Part shown: positions 33,519-43,584 of the stretch, in pieces
How positions within the stretch are numbered: the stretch's first letter is position 1
Layout: each line of letters starts with the position of its first letter
From: JALORV01 sp044225415
GTDB taxonomy: Bacteria; Pseudomonadota; Gammaproteobacteria; Burkholderiales; Burkholderiaceae_F
Direction: 5' to 3'
Assembly (NCBI GenBank): GCA_044225415.1
Contig: JBGAIO010000007.1
Location: forward strand, 1 to 49,471
Length of the DNA stretch: 49,471 bases
Notes under the pieces: model-generated
Databases searched by the model: none
Told to the model about the DNA's origin: nothing
Seen by the model: the letters and a program-made list of their open reading frames with translations, nothing else
Translations under genes and position numbers: made by a program

Positions 33519-34739
33519 TCACGCGCTGGCCGCGATGCCCGCCGCGTGTGCCGAGGCCCACGCCCACTGGAAGTTGTAGCCGCCGAGCCAGCCGGTCACG
33601 TCGACGGCCTCGCCGATGAAATGCAGTCCTGGCGCGCGCCGCGCTTCGAGCGTCGACTGCGACAGTTCGTCGGTGGCCACACCGCCGCGCGTCACTTCGG
33701 CCTTGCGCAAGCCTTCGGTACCCGACGGGACGAGGCGCCAGGCTTTCAGCGCTGCAGCGAGCGCACGCAGTTCTGCATCCGATACATCCGCCATGCGTCG
33801 ATCGGGCGGCAGCGCCGTGAACCCGGCACAGCGCTCCGCCAGCCGCTGCGGCAGCCAGCGCGCCAGCACCTGCACCACCGCGTGTGCCAGTGTCCTGCGG
33901 CTGCCCGTTCGCGCCTCCCGCAGGGCGCGCTCGAGTTCGTCGAGCGGCAGTTGCGGCAGCAGGTCGATTTCCAGCGGGGTGCGCGGCGTCCAGTAGCTCG
34001 ATATCTGCAGGATGGCAGGGCCGGACAGTCCGCGATGCGTGAACAGCAGGTCCTCGTCGAAGCACACTGTGCCGCACGCGATGCGCACTTCGCACGACAG
34101 GCCCGCCAGCGGCGCGTAGGGCTTCCACGCCGCCGCGTCGAAGGTCAGCGGCACGAGCGCGGGCCGCGGCTCGACGATGCGCAGGCCGAACTGGCGCGCG
34201 ACGCGATGCGCGAAATCCGTGGCGCCGAGCGCGGGAATCGACAGCCCTCCGGTGGCGACGATCACGCGGCGCGCAGACAGCGTGCCGGCGTCGGTGTCGA
34301 GTTCATAGCACGCGGTCGAGCGCCGGACCGCGGCGACCGCACAGGGCCTGCGCCAATCGACGCCGCCCGCGTCGCACTCCGCGCGCAGCATCGCGATGAT
34401 CTGCTCCGCGCTGTCGTCGCAGAAGAGCTGGCCGCGGTGCTTCTCGTGGAATGCGATGCGATGCCGCTGCACCAGCGCGATGAAGTCGGCGGGCGTGTAG
34501 CGCGCCAGCGCCGAGCGGGCAAACGCGGGGTTCTCCGATACGTAGCGCGACGGATCGCCGGCGCCGACGTTGGTGAAGTTGCAGCGTCCGCCGCCGGAGA
34601 TGCGGATCTTCTCGGCGAGCTTTGCGGCGTGGTCGATCAGCACCACGCGCGCGCCGCGCTGGCCGGCGACGGCGGCACACATCATCCCGGCAGCGCCGGC
34701 GCCGATGATGGCGGCGTCGAAGGGTCGAGGGGACGTCAT
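33519..34739 (-). CDS. BaiN/HI0933-type FAD-dependent flavoprotein
   Basis: A 406-residue NAD(P)/FAD-dependent oxidoreductase of the HI0933/BaiN family. FAD fold: FDAAIIGAGAAGMMCAAVAGQ, then KIRISGGGRCNFTN, the family hallmark. Also ATGGLSIPALGATDFAHRVARQFG, DLLFTHRGLSGPAILQIS and the C-terminal VTRGGVATDELSQ ... IGEAVDVTGWLGGYNFQWAWASA. Its role in most bacteria is unknown; BaiN acts in bile-acid dehydroxylation. The ATG at 34739 gives the normal N-terminus. It is on the same strand as dnaJ but separated by repeats. Confidence 0.92.
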   Translation of the reverse strand: MTSPRPFDAAIIGAGAAGMMCAAVAGQRGARVVLIDHAAKLAEKIRISGGGRCNFTNVGAGDPSRYVSENPAFARSALARYTPADFIALVQRHRIAFHEKHRGQLFCDDSAEQIIAMLRAECDAGGVDWRRPCAVAAVRRSTACYELDTDAGTLSARRVIVATGGLSIPALGATDFAHRVARQFGLRIVEPRPALVPLTFDAAAWKPYAPLAGLSCEVRIACGTVCFDEDLLFTHRGLSGPAILQISSYWTPRTPLEIDLLPQLPLDELERALREARTGSRRTLAHAVVQVLARWLPQRLAERCAGFTALPPDRRMADVSDAELRALAAALKAWRLVPSGTEGLRKAEVTRGGVATDELSQSTLEARRAPGLHFIGEAVDVTGWLGGYNFQWAWASAHAAGIAASA

Positions 34740-34769
34740 CGGGAAGCTGCAGCGGACAAGCATGCTCTC

Positions 34770-34882
34770 GTCATCCCGGCGAAGGCCGGGATCCAAGTTG
34801 ACGTTGAACCGCAAATTGGGCCCCGGCCTTCGCCGGGGCGACGGTGTGCTGTGGTCATCCCCGCGGAAGCGGCGGATCCATT
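34770..34882. repeat. GTCATCCC-type dispersed repeats with a GC hairpin
   Basis: Two units in the same orientation: GTCATCCCGGCGAAGG... ending GGGATCCA (34770-34795) and GTCATCCCCGCGGAAGC... ending GGATCCATT (34854-34882). Between them is a CCCCGGC / GCCGGGG hairpin (34821-34838). The second shares its first 15 nt with the unit at 24051. This 148-nt gap after dnaJ otherwise holds nothing. Confidence 0.75.
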
Positions 34883-34887
34883 GTCCT

Positions 34888-36030
34888 TCACTCGGCGGTG
34901 AAGAACCCCTTCATCCGATCGACGAAGGACTTCTCCTGCGGCGAGTGCTTCGAGCCGCCCGCCTTGATCGACGTGTCGAACTCGCGCAGCAGCTTCTTCT
35001 GCTTCTCGGTGAGCCGCACTGGCGTCTCGACGACGATGTGGCAATACAGGTCGCCGGGATAACTGGCGCGCACGCCCTTGATGCCCTTGCCGCGCATCCG
35101 CAGCGTCTTGCCGGCCTGCGTTCCTTCCGCGATCGTGAGCTTCGTGCGGCCGTCGATGGTCGGCACTTCGACTTCGCCGCCCAATGCGGCGGTCGTGAAG
35201 GTGACCGGCACTTCGCAGTGCAGGTCGTCGCCGTCGCGCTGGAACACGTCGTGGCGCTTGATGTGGATCTCGACGTACAGGTCGCCGGTGGGCCCGCCGT
35301 TCATGCCCGGTTCGCCCTTGCCCGACAGCCGGATGCGCTGGCCTTCGTCGATGCCGGCGGGGATCGACACTTCGAGCACCTTGTTCTGCTTCACGCGGCC
35401 CGCGCCATGGCACGCCGTGCAGGGGTCGGGGATCACCTTGCCGGAGCCGCGGCAGGTCGGGCAGGTCTGCTGGATCGAGAAGAAACCCTGCGTCATGCGC
35501 ACCTGGCCCGCGCCGTTGCACGTGCCGCAGGTCTTGCTGCTGGTGCCGGGCTTCGCGCCCGTGCCTTCGCAAGCCTCACAGCTGTCCCACGACGGCACGC
35601 GGATCTCGGTGTCGTAGCCAGCGGCCGCCTGCTCGAGCGTCAGTTCCATCGAGTAGCGCAGGTCGGCACCGCGATACACCGCATTGCGTCCGCCGCGCGC
35701 GCCGCCGCCGCCGAAGATGTCGCTGAAGATGTCGCCGAAGGCATCGGCGAATCCGCCGAAGCCCTCGCCGCCGAAACCGCCGGGACCGCCCGGCCCGTTG
35801 TTGACGCCGGCGTGACCAAAGCGATCGTAGGCCGCACGCTTGTTCGCGTCGGTCAGCGTTTCGTACGCCTCCTTTGCTTCCTTGAACTTCTCTTCGGATT
35901 CCTTCGCCGCGTCGCCGTGGTTGCGATCGGGGTGGTACTTCATCGCGAGCTTGCGATAGGCCTTGGTGATTTCCACCTCGGTGGATTCACGCACGACGCC
36001 CAGCACTTCGTAGTAATCCCGCTTGGACAT
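34888..36030 (-). CDS. dnaJ: chaperone DnaJ (class A)
   Basis: Hsp40 co-chaperone that delivers substrates to DnaK and stimulates its ATPase. It has 380 residues. J-domain with HPD at residues 33-35; a Gly/Phe region (NGPGGPGGFGGEGFGGFADAFGD); four zinc-finger repeats CEACEGTG, CGTCNGAG, CPTCRGSG and CTACHGAG; and C-terminal substrate-binding domains. All parts of class A DnaJ are present. It is last in grpE-dnaK-(class B J-protein)-dnaJ, 55 nt after the second J-protein gene. Confidence 0.97.
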   Translation of the reverse strand: MSKRDYYEVLGVVRESTEVEITKAYRKLAMKYHPDRNHGDAAKESEEKFKEAKEAYETLTDANKRAAYDRFGHAGVNNGPGGPGGFGGEGFGGFADAFGDIFSDIFGGGGARGGRNAVYRGADLRYSMELTLEQAAAGYDTEIRVPSWDSCEACEGTGAKPGTSSKTCGTCNGAGQVRMTQGFFSIQQTCPTCRGSGKVIPDPCTACHGAGRVKQNKVLEVSIPAGIDEGQRIRLSGKGEPGMNGGPTGDLYVEIHIKRHDVFQRDGDDLHCEVPVTFTTAALGGEVEVPTIDGRTKLTIAEGTQAGKTLRMRGKGIKGVRASYPGDLYCHIVVETPVRLTEKQKKLLREFDTSIKAGGSKHSPQEKSFVDRMKGFFTAE

Positions 36031-36085
36031 GAACTGCCGACTCCTGACTCGTTCCCCGCGCCGGCCGCGGCCGGCGTCCCCTACC

Positions 36086-37045
36086 TCAGCGGCCCTTCTT
36101 CAGTGCCGCGTCGAGTTCTCCGTACAGCCTGCGCACTTCGTCGCTCAGCTGGGTCGGAGTTTCCACCTGGATCTGCGCATACAGATCGCCGAAATCACCC
36201 GATTTCATCGCCTTGACGCCTTTGCCGCGCAGGCGGAAACGCCGCCCCGGCTGCGTGCCGGGCGGCACCGTCATCGTCACGTGGCCGGTCAGCGTCGGCA
36301 CTTCGACCTCGCCGCCGAGCGCCGCGGTCGGCTGGCTGATGGTCACGCGCGTCACCAGGTCGTCGCCTTCGCGATCGAAGCGCGGGTCGGCATCGATGTG
36401 GATCTGCACCAGCACGTCGCCCGGCGGGCCGCCGTTGCCGCCGGGCTGGCCCTTGCCGGCGACGCGCACCTTCTGGCCGTCGCGGATGCCCGCGGGAATC
36501 TTCACTTCCAGCGTGCGCGTACCGTCGCCGCCGTCGCCGGGAACGGTGATGTGCGTATCGAAGCCCTCGGCCGCCTGCTGCAGCGACACGTTCATGCGAT
36601 AGGCGACGTCGGCGCCCTTGCGCGTGCGCGGTGCGCCGCGGCGCGTGCCGCTGAAACCGCCGCCGCCGAACAAGCCTTCGAACAGATCCTCGGGGTTGCC
36701 TTCGAAGTGGAAGCCCGCGGCATCGCCGCCGCCGCCACTGCCGCCGCGCGCCTGCCTGAACATCTCCGAGAAATCGAAACCCTGCCCGCCGCCGGCGGCG
36801 GCGCCCGCCGCCATCGATGGATCGATGCCGGCATGGCCGAAGCGATCGTAGGCCGCGCGCTTCTCCTTGTCGGACAGCGCGTCGTAGGCTTCCTGCACTT
36901 CCTTGAACTTCGACTCGGCGTCCTTCTGACCCTTGTTGCGGTCAGGGTGGTACTTCATCGCGAGCTTGCGATACGCCTTCTTGATGTCGGCATCGGACGC
37001 GCCCTTGGCCACGCCCAGGATGTCGTAGTAGTCGCGCTTCGCCAT
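36086..37045 (-). CDS. class B J-protein (CbpA/DnaJ-like, no zinc finger)
   Basis: A 319-residue J-protein. J-domain with HPD at residues 33-35, a Gly/Phe-rich linker (GAAAGGGQGFDFSEMF; GFHFEGNPEDLFEGLFGGGGF) and DnaJ C-terminal domains (RMNVSLQQAAEGFDT; EVKIPAGIRDGQKVRVAGKG), but no CXXCXGXG repeats. This is the CbpA/DjlA-independent class B layout. CbpA-type proteins often pair with CbpM; no cbpM is next to it. Its position between dnaK and dnaJ suggests co-expression in heat shock. Confidence 0.93.
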   Translation of the reverse strand: MAKRDYYDILGVAKGASDADIKKAYRKLAMKYHPDRNKGQKDAESKFKEVQEAYDALSDKEKRAAYDRFGHAGIDPSMAAGAAAGGGQGFDFSEMFRQARGGSGGGGDAAGFHFEGNPEDLFEGLFGGGGFSGTRRGAPRTRKGADVAYRMNVSLQQAAEGFDTHITVPGDGGDGTRTLEVKIPAGIRDGQKVRVAGKGQPGGNGGPPGDVLVQIHIDADPRFDREGDDLVTRVTISQPTAALGGEVEVPTLTGHVTMTVPPGTQPGRRFRLRGKGVKAMKSGDFGDLYAQIQVETPTQLSDEVRRLYGELDAALKKGR

Positions 37046-37075
37046 CGTTGTCTATGCGATCTCTTCAACGCAAAC

Positions 37076-37106
37076 GCCGGGTGAGGCGTTGCAGCCTGCA
37101 CCCGGC
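37076..37106. terminator. strong hairpin between dnaK and the class B J-protein gene
   Basis: Arms GCCGGGTGAGGC (37076-37087) and GCCTGCACCCGGC (37094-37106) pair over 12 bp with one bulged base and a 6-nt loop. On the minus strand only a GTTTGCG sequence follows, so it is not a clean intrinsic terminator. It may be a partial terminator, an mRNA stabiliser or a processing site that sets the dnaK to J-protein ratio. Confidence 0.55.
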
Positions 37107-37131
37107 GGTTGTTGCGTACCTGCCTTCAGTC

Positions 37132-39045
<1,914 letters not shown>

Positions 39046-39116
39046 GTGTTCCCCCTGTCCTGTCTCTGTCATGCGTGCCGCGCTGCGCGGCGACGCTGAA
39101 TCGTTCAATGCCAGCT

Positions 39117-39143
39117 ATATGTGCGCGTCGCGCCCTGTTTCAA
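39117..39143 (-). promoter_or_regulatory. candidate RpoH (sigma-32) promoter of dnaK
   Basis: Minus strand: TTGAAA (39143-39138), 14-nt spacer, then CACATAT (39123-39117), close to the RpoH consensus CTTGAAA - 11 to 16 nt - CCCCATNT. It lies in the 109-nt grpE-dnaK gap, about 72 nt before the dnaK start. Confidence 0.55.
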
Positions 39144-39154
39144 TGACGCAACAG

Positions 39155-39700
39155 CTATTTCGACACGACCACCAGCGCCGGTCGCAGCACACGCTCGGCG
39201 ATGGTCCAGCCCTTCTGCAGCACGGTGACCACGTGATTGGCCGGCAGCTGCGCGGTGGCGGGCACGGCCGAGATCGCCTGATGGAAGTGCGGATCGAACT
39301 TCTGCCCGACCGGGTTGATCTCGGCGAGCGCGTTCTTCTCGAAGGCGGCGCGCAGCTGGCGCAACGTCAGTTCGGCGCCCTCGCGCACCTGCGCGGCCGT
39401 GGCGTCCTTCGCTTCGAGCGCCTTTTCAAGACTGTCCACCACCGGCACCAGCGCTTCTGCAAAGCCCTCGATGGCGAACTTGTGCGCCTTCGCGACGTCT
39501 TCCAGGCCGCGGCGGCGGATGTTGTCGGCATCGGCCTTCGCACGCACGTACAGGTCGTAGTTTTCGCTGGCCTTGGCCAGCGCCGCGTCGAGCTGCTGCT
39601 CGACTTCGGCAACGCTCGCCGAACCCAGCGCCGGTTGTTCAGTGGTCGGCGCCGCGGTATCGATGGTTTCGGCCGCTCCGCCGGGACCCGGGTCGTGCAT
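39155..39700 (-). CDS. grpE: nucleotide exchange factor GrpE
   Basis: Releases ADP from DnaK. It has 181 residues. The disordered acidic N-terminus is followed by a long coiled coil (ASVAEVEQQLDAALAKASENYDLYVRAKADADNIRRRGLEDV) and the C-terminal beta domain with KFDPHFHQAISAVP and VLQKGWTIAERVLRPALVVVSK. The ATG at 39700 follows a GGAGGAG Shine-Dalgarno. It is the first gene of the heat-shock cluster. Confidence 0.97.
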   Translation of the reverse strand: MHDPGPGGAAETIDTAAPTTEQPALGSASVAEVEQQLDAALAKASENYDLYVRAKADADNIRRRGLEDVAKAHKFAIEGFAEALVPVVDSLEKALEAKDATAAQVREGAELTLRQLRAAFEKNALAEINPVGQKFDPHFHQAISAVPATAQLPANHVVTVLQKGWTIAERVLRPALVVVSK

Positions 39701-39740
39701 GACTCCTCCGTGCTTTCTACTTTGTATTCAGTAACTTAGA

Positions 39741-39770
39741 CCATCTGTGGGCGGATCGTCCGAATTCAAG
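39741..39770 (-). promoter_or_regulatory. candidate RpoH (sigma-32) promoter of grpE
   Basis: Minus strand: CTTGAA (39770-39765), 13-nt spacer, then CCCACAGAT (39751-39743), a fair match to the RpoH -10 CCCCATNT. It lies about 40 nt upstream of the grpE start. No CIRCE element (TTAGCACTC-N9-GAGTGCTAA) is present here, although hrcA is nearby. Confidence 0.5.
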
Positions 39771-39948
39771 CGAGGCGCGCGGTTTTTTCCGTCGATGCCG
39801 ACCTTTGTTTCCGCCTCCCGTATCTGTCATGGGTACGGATGAGCGGTAGCACGAGCGTCCTCGCGGTATCGTGGGATCCGATGAGCTTCCGTGCAAGGCA
39901 CGGCGCCAGTACAAATCATCCACCTCCATGCCGAGCTTCGAGCACGCA

Positions 39949-40311
39949 ATGTCGAGCACGACCTCCGACGAACAGACGCACACCCGCGCCCATGGTGAAA
40001 CCTTCGGCGCGCAGGCGCCGATCGCGCTGCTGGGCCTGGGCGCGATCGCGGTCATCGCGCTGATCAACCTCAGCGGCCGGCCGGCAGCGGCCATGCCCGA
40101 CAGTACGGCGGCCATGGCCTGCACGCAGTCGAGCTGCGGCACCGTGATCGCGGTCCGGCGCTCCGCGCACTCGTCGCCCGTCTATTTCGTCGAAGTGCAG
40201 ATGCTCGACGGCTCCACGCGGGTGGTGGAGCAACTGGCGGCGGGCTTCAAGGTCGGCGACGTGGTGCTGGTCAACGGCAACGCGCTGTCGCTTCGGCCGC
40301 AGGCGTCCTGA
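39949..40311 (+). CDS. small membrane protein with C-terminal beta domain, function unknown
   Basis: A 120-residue protein from the ATG at 39949 (an upstream ATG at 39928 is possible). One membrane segment (APIALLGLGAIAVIALINLSG, residues ~24-44) is followed by a two-Cys loop (ACTQSSCGTVIAVRR) and strands VYFVEVQMLDGSTRVVEQ ... FKVGDVVLVNGNALSLR. The last part resembles the C-terminal half of SlyB/glycine-zipper 2TM envelope proteins, without the glycine zipper. It is divergent from grpE, so it may share heat-stress control; this is inference. Confidence 0.6.
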   Translation: MSSTTSDEQTHTRAHGETFGAQAPIALLGLGAIAVIALINLSGRPAAAMPDSTAAMACTQSSCGTVIAVRRSAHSSPVYFVEVQMLDGSTRVVEQLAAGFKVGDVVLVNGNALSLRPQAS

Positions 40312-40344
40312 CGCGGCGACCGCCGCGTCGGTTCATCTTCCCTT

Positions 40345-41457
40345 CTAGGTTTTCGCTCCGAGCGCGCGGGCGCGCGGCGGGCTCTCCGCTGCCTCGGCGG
40401 CGCGCGCTTCCTGCTCGCCGCGTGTCACCGGCCAGCCCTGCATGTGCGCCGTCGCCAGGTCTGCGAGCGCGTGGATGAACGACGGCGAGTCGTTGACGCA
40501 GGGGATGTAGCGATACTCGCGGCCGCCGGCGCCGAGGAAGGTGTCCCGCACTTCCATCGCGATTTCCTCCAGCGTTTCCAGGCAGTCGGCCGGAAAACCC
40601 GGGCACATGATGTCGATCGTCTTCACGCCGTCGCGCGCCAGCTGCTCGACGGTCGGCGCGGTGTACGGCTGCAGCCACTCCGCGCGGCCGAAGCGCGACT
40701 GGAAGGTGACCAGCGCTTCATCGTCGCGCAGGCCGAGCGCCTGCGTCAGCAGCCGCGCCGTCTTGCGGCATTCGCAGTGATACGGGTCGCCCAGGTCGAG
40801 CGTGCGCCGCGGCACGCCGTGAAAGCTCATCACCAGCTTGCCGCCGCTGTCCTGCGCGCGCCCGTGGCGCTGCCAGTGCGCACGCACCGAGTCGGCCAGC
40901 GCGGCGATGTAGCCGGCGTCGTCGTGGAAGTGGCGCACCCAGCGCACCTCCGGCACGTTGCGAACGGTCTTCCAGTGATCGAACAGCGCGTCGAGCGCCG
41001 ACGCCGTGGTGGTGCCCGAATACTGCGGATACATCGGCAGGACCAGGATGCGCTCGACGCGGCGCGCCGCCAGTTCATTCAGCACCACGGGAATGGCCGG
41101 TTCGCCATAGCGCATCGCGAGCGCGACGTCGACGTCGATACCGCGCGCACCCAGGTAGCCGCGCAGCAGCATGGCCTGCTGCTGCGAGTGCACCAGCAGC
41201 GGCGAGCCTGCGGGCGTCCAGATCTTCGCGTACTTGGCGGCCGACTGCTGCGGGCGCAGCCGCAGGATCACGCCGTGCAGGATCGGCAGCCAGACGGCGC
41301 GCGGGATCTCCACCACGCGCGGGTCGGACAGGAACTCGCGCAGGTAGTCGCGCACCGCGCCGGTCTCCGCGGCCGCGGGCGTGCCAAGGTTGACGAGCAG
41401 CACCGCCGTGCGCGACGGCACGCCGTGCGTGTGCGCGGGTTCCTTCAGAAAGGCCAT
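40345..41457 (-). CDS. hemH: ferrochelatase
   Basis: Inserts Fe2+ into protoporphyrin IX, the last step of protoheme synthesis. It has 370 residues. N-terminus TAVLLVNLGTPAAAETGAVRDYLREFLSD; metal/porphyrin-site His in LVMSFHGVPRRTL; Glu in CPGFPADCLETLEEIAMEVR; VRWVRHFHDDAGYIAAL. It is followed by a non-conserved Ala/Arg-rich tail. It lies 79 nt downstream of hrcA on the same strand. Confidence 0.96.
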   Translation of the reverse strand: MAFLKEPAHTHGVPSRTAVLLVNLGTPAAAETGAVRDYLREFLSDPRVVEIPRAVWLPILHGVILRLRPQQSAAKYAKIWTPAGSPLLVHSQQQAMLLRGYLGARGIDVDVALAMRYGEPAIPVVLNELAARRVERILVLPMYPQYSGTTTASALDALFDHWKTVRNVPEVRWVRHFHDDAGYIAALADSVRAHWQRHGRAQDSGGKLVMSFHGVPRRTLDLGDPYHCECRKTARLLTQALGLRDDEALVTFQSRFGRAEWLQPYTAPTVEQLARDGVKTIDIMCPGFPADCLETLEEIAMEVRDTFLGAGGREYRYIPCVNDSPSFIHALADLATAHMQGWPVTRGEQEARAAEAAESPPRARALGAKT

Positions 41458-41536
41458 GAAGCTTCCGATGCGGCACCCATCGCCGCGAGCGCCGCATTCT
41501 AGTGGCGCATGGCCGACCGCACTCGGCGTGCGCGGC

Positions 41537-42550
41537 TCAGGACTGCGACAGCGCGTTGGACAACAGCTTCGCCGTGATGTCGACGATGGGAATCACGCGC
41601 TCGTAGGCCATGCGCGTGGGGCCGACCACGCCGAGCGTGCCGACCACCTTGCCGTCCACCTGGTAGGGCGCGACCACCATGCTCATGTCGTCGATGGGCA
41701 CGAGCTGGGAATCGCCGCCGATGTAGATCTGCACGCCCTGCGCGCCGATCGACGAGTCGAGCAGCTGCATCAGCCGCGTCTTGTGCTCGAACAGGTCGAA
41801 CATGCGACGCAGCTTCGCGACGTCGGTGGCGAGGTCGCTGACCCCCAGCAGCTTGCGCTCGCCGGACACGACCAGCGGATCGTTCTCGGCCTCGACCTCG
41901 GTGCCGGCCTGCACGGCAGCTTCCATCAGCGCGGAAATGTCCTCGCCGAGCTGCTTCAGTTCCACCTGCAGCCGCGCACGGGCCTCCGAAAAGCTCAGGC
42001 CGGCGTAGCGTTCATTGAGCCGGTTGGCAGCCTCGGTGAGCTGCGACTGCGAAAACGCGGTCGACGTCATCAGGATGCGGTTCTGCACGTCGCCGTCGGG
42101 CGTGACGATGATCAGCAGCACGCGTCGGTCGGACAGCCGCACGAACTCGAGCTGCTTGAAGGCCGACGTGCGCCGCGGCGTCAGCACGACGCCGGCGAAC
42201 TGCGACAGGTTCGACAGCAGCGTGGCGGCGGTGTGCAGTGCGCGCTGCGGATCGCCGGCGCGCAGCTGACCCTGGATGCTGCTGGTCTCCTGCTGCTCCA
42301 GCGGCTGCAGCGTCAGCAGCGTGTCGACGAAATAGCGGTAGCCGCGCGGCGTCGGCACGCGGCCGGCCGACGTGTGCGGGCTGGCGAGGAAGCCCAGGTC
42401 CTCCAGGTCGGCCATGACGTTGCGGATCGTCGCCGGCGACAGTTCCAGTCCCGACAGGCGCGACAGTGCCCGCGAGCCGACCGGCTGGCCCTCGGTGACG
42501 TAGCGCTCGATCAGCGCCTTCAGCAGCGTGCGTGCACGATCGTCGAGCAT
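41537..42550 (-). CDS. hrcA: heat-inducible transcription repressor HrcA
   Basis: Represses heat-shock genes by binding CIRCE elements; GroEL is needed for its activity. It has 337 residues from the ATG at 42550 (a TTG 6 nt upstream also possible). N-terminal winged helix: RTLLKALIERYVTEGQPVGSRALSRLSGLELSPATIRNVMADLEDLGFL. The rest has PTPRGYRYFVDTLL and C-terminal IYIGGDSQLVPIDDMSMVVAPY. No CIRCE site is visible in this window, so its targets (for example groESL) are probably elsewhere. It is divergent from nadK. Confidence 0.96.
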   Translation of the reverse strand: MLDDRARTLLKALIERYVTEGQPVGSRALSRLSGLELSPATIRNVMADLEDLGFLASPHTSAGRVPTPRGYRYFVDTLLTLQPLEQQETSSIQGQLRAGDPQRALHTAATLLSNLSQFAGVVLTPRRTSAFKQLEFVRLSDRRVLLIIVTPDGDVQNRILMTSTAFSQSQLTEAANRLNERYAGLSFSEARARLQVELKQLGEDISALMEAAVQAGTEVEAENDPLVVSGERKLLGVSDLATDVAKLRRMFDLFEHKTRLMQLLDSSIGAQGVQIYIGGDSQLVPIDDMSMVVAPYQVDGKVVGTLGVVGPTRMAYERVIPIVDITAKLLSNALSQS

Positions 42551-42665
42551 GGGCAAATTCTAAGTCCGGCGGGCGCCGCGGCCGGCCTCCGCGCATCAGC
42601 CGGACGGCGGGTGCGCCGCCGACGATGCGCGTTCGCGACAGCGCCTCCTGCATAATCCCCGCACC

Positions 42666-43547
42666 ATGTTCCGCAACGTCGCCATCTTCGGCAAGCCACG
42701 CGCGGAGGGGCTGCGCGAGCCGCTCGAGGCCCTGGCGACCCTCGTTTCGCAGTCCGGCGCCCGCGCGATGTTCGACGCCGCCACGGCGCAGCAGTTCGAC
42801 CTGGCGGGCGAGCAGCACGACGTGCAGACGCTCGGTGAACGGGCCGATGTCGCGGTGGTGCTGGGCGGCGACGGCACGATGCTCGGCATCGCGCGCGAAC
42901 TGGCGCCGTTCCGGGTGCCGCTGATCGGCATCAACCACGGCCGGCTGGGCTTCATGACCGACATCGCGCTGGAGCAGGTCGCCGAAACCCTGCCGCCGAT
43001 GCTCGCCGGACAATTCGTGAAGGACGAGCGTGTGGTGCTCGACGCCGAAGTGCATCGCGGCGGCGAAGTGACCTACGAGGCGATGGCGGTGAACGACGTC
43101 GTCGTCTCGCGCGGCGTGGCGGGCGGCATGGTCGAGTACACGGTGCGCGTTGATGGTGTCGTGATGACCAACCAGCGCGCCGACGGCGTGATCCTGGCCA
43201 CGCCGACCGGCTCCACGGCCTACGCGCTGTCGGCGAATGGCCCGCTGCTGCATCCCAGCCTGGCCGGGCTGGTGCTGGTACCGGTGGCGCCGCAGACGCT
43301 GTCGAACCGTCCGATCGTGCTGCCCGACGACGTCGTGGTCGAGATCGAGGTCACCGACGTGCGCGACGCCAGCGCGCACTTCGACATGCAGTCGTTCACG
43401 GGCCTGGTGCCGGGCGACATCGTGCGCGCGCGGCGCAGCAGCGAGACGGTGACGCTGCTGCATCCGCTGGGCTACAACTACTTCGCGACGCTGCGCCAGA
43501 AGCTGCACTGGAGCGTGATGCCCGGCGGCACGCGGGCGCGCGGCTGA
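42666..43547 (+). CDS. nadK: NAD kinase
   Basis: Phosphorylates NAD+ to NADP+. It has 293 residues. The GGDG motif is at residues 67-70 (VVLGGDGTMLGIAREL). INHGRLGFMTDI follows and TPTGSTAYALSANGP is in the C-terminal domain. No clear Shine-Dalgarno precedes the ATG at 42666. A CATAAT -10-like hexamer ends 12 nt before it, so the mRNA may have a very short leader. It is divergent from hrcA (115 nt) and followed 37 nt later by recN, a common betaproteobacterial order. Confidence 0.96.
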   Translation: MFRNVAIFGKPRAEGLREPLEALATLVSQSGARAMFDAATAQQFDLAGEQHDVQTLGERADVAVVLGGDGTMLGIARELAPFRVPLIGINHGRLGFMTDIALEQVAETLPPMLAGQFVKDERVVLDAEVHRGGEVTYEAMAVNDVVVSRGVAGGMVEYTVRVDGVVMTNQRADGVILATPTGSTAYALSANGPLLHPSLAGLVLVPVAPQTLSNRPIVLPDDVVVEIEVTDVRDASAHFDMQSFTGLVPGDIVRARRSSETVTLLHPLGYNYFATLRQKLHWSVMPGGTRARG

Positions 43548-43584
43548 TCTTTCCCGCTCCTTTCCCGCATCCTTTCCGCACCCC

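Noticed and set aside
39701..39870. CIRCE element upstream of grpE
   Set aside because: The sequence was read for TTAGCACTC and GAGTGCTAA on both strands and neither is present.
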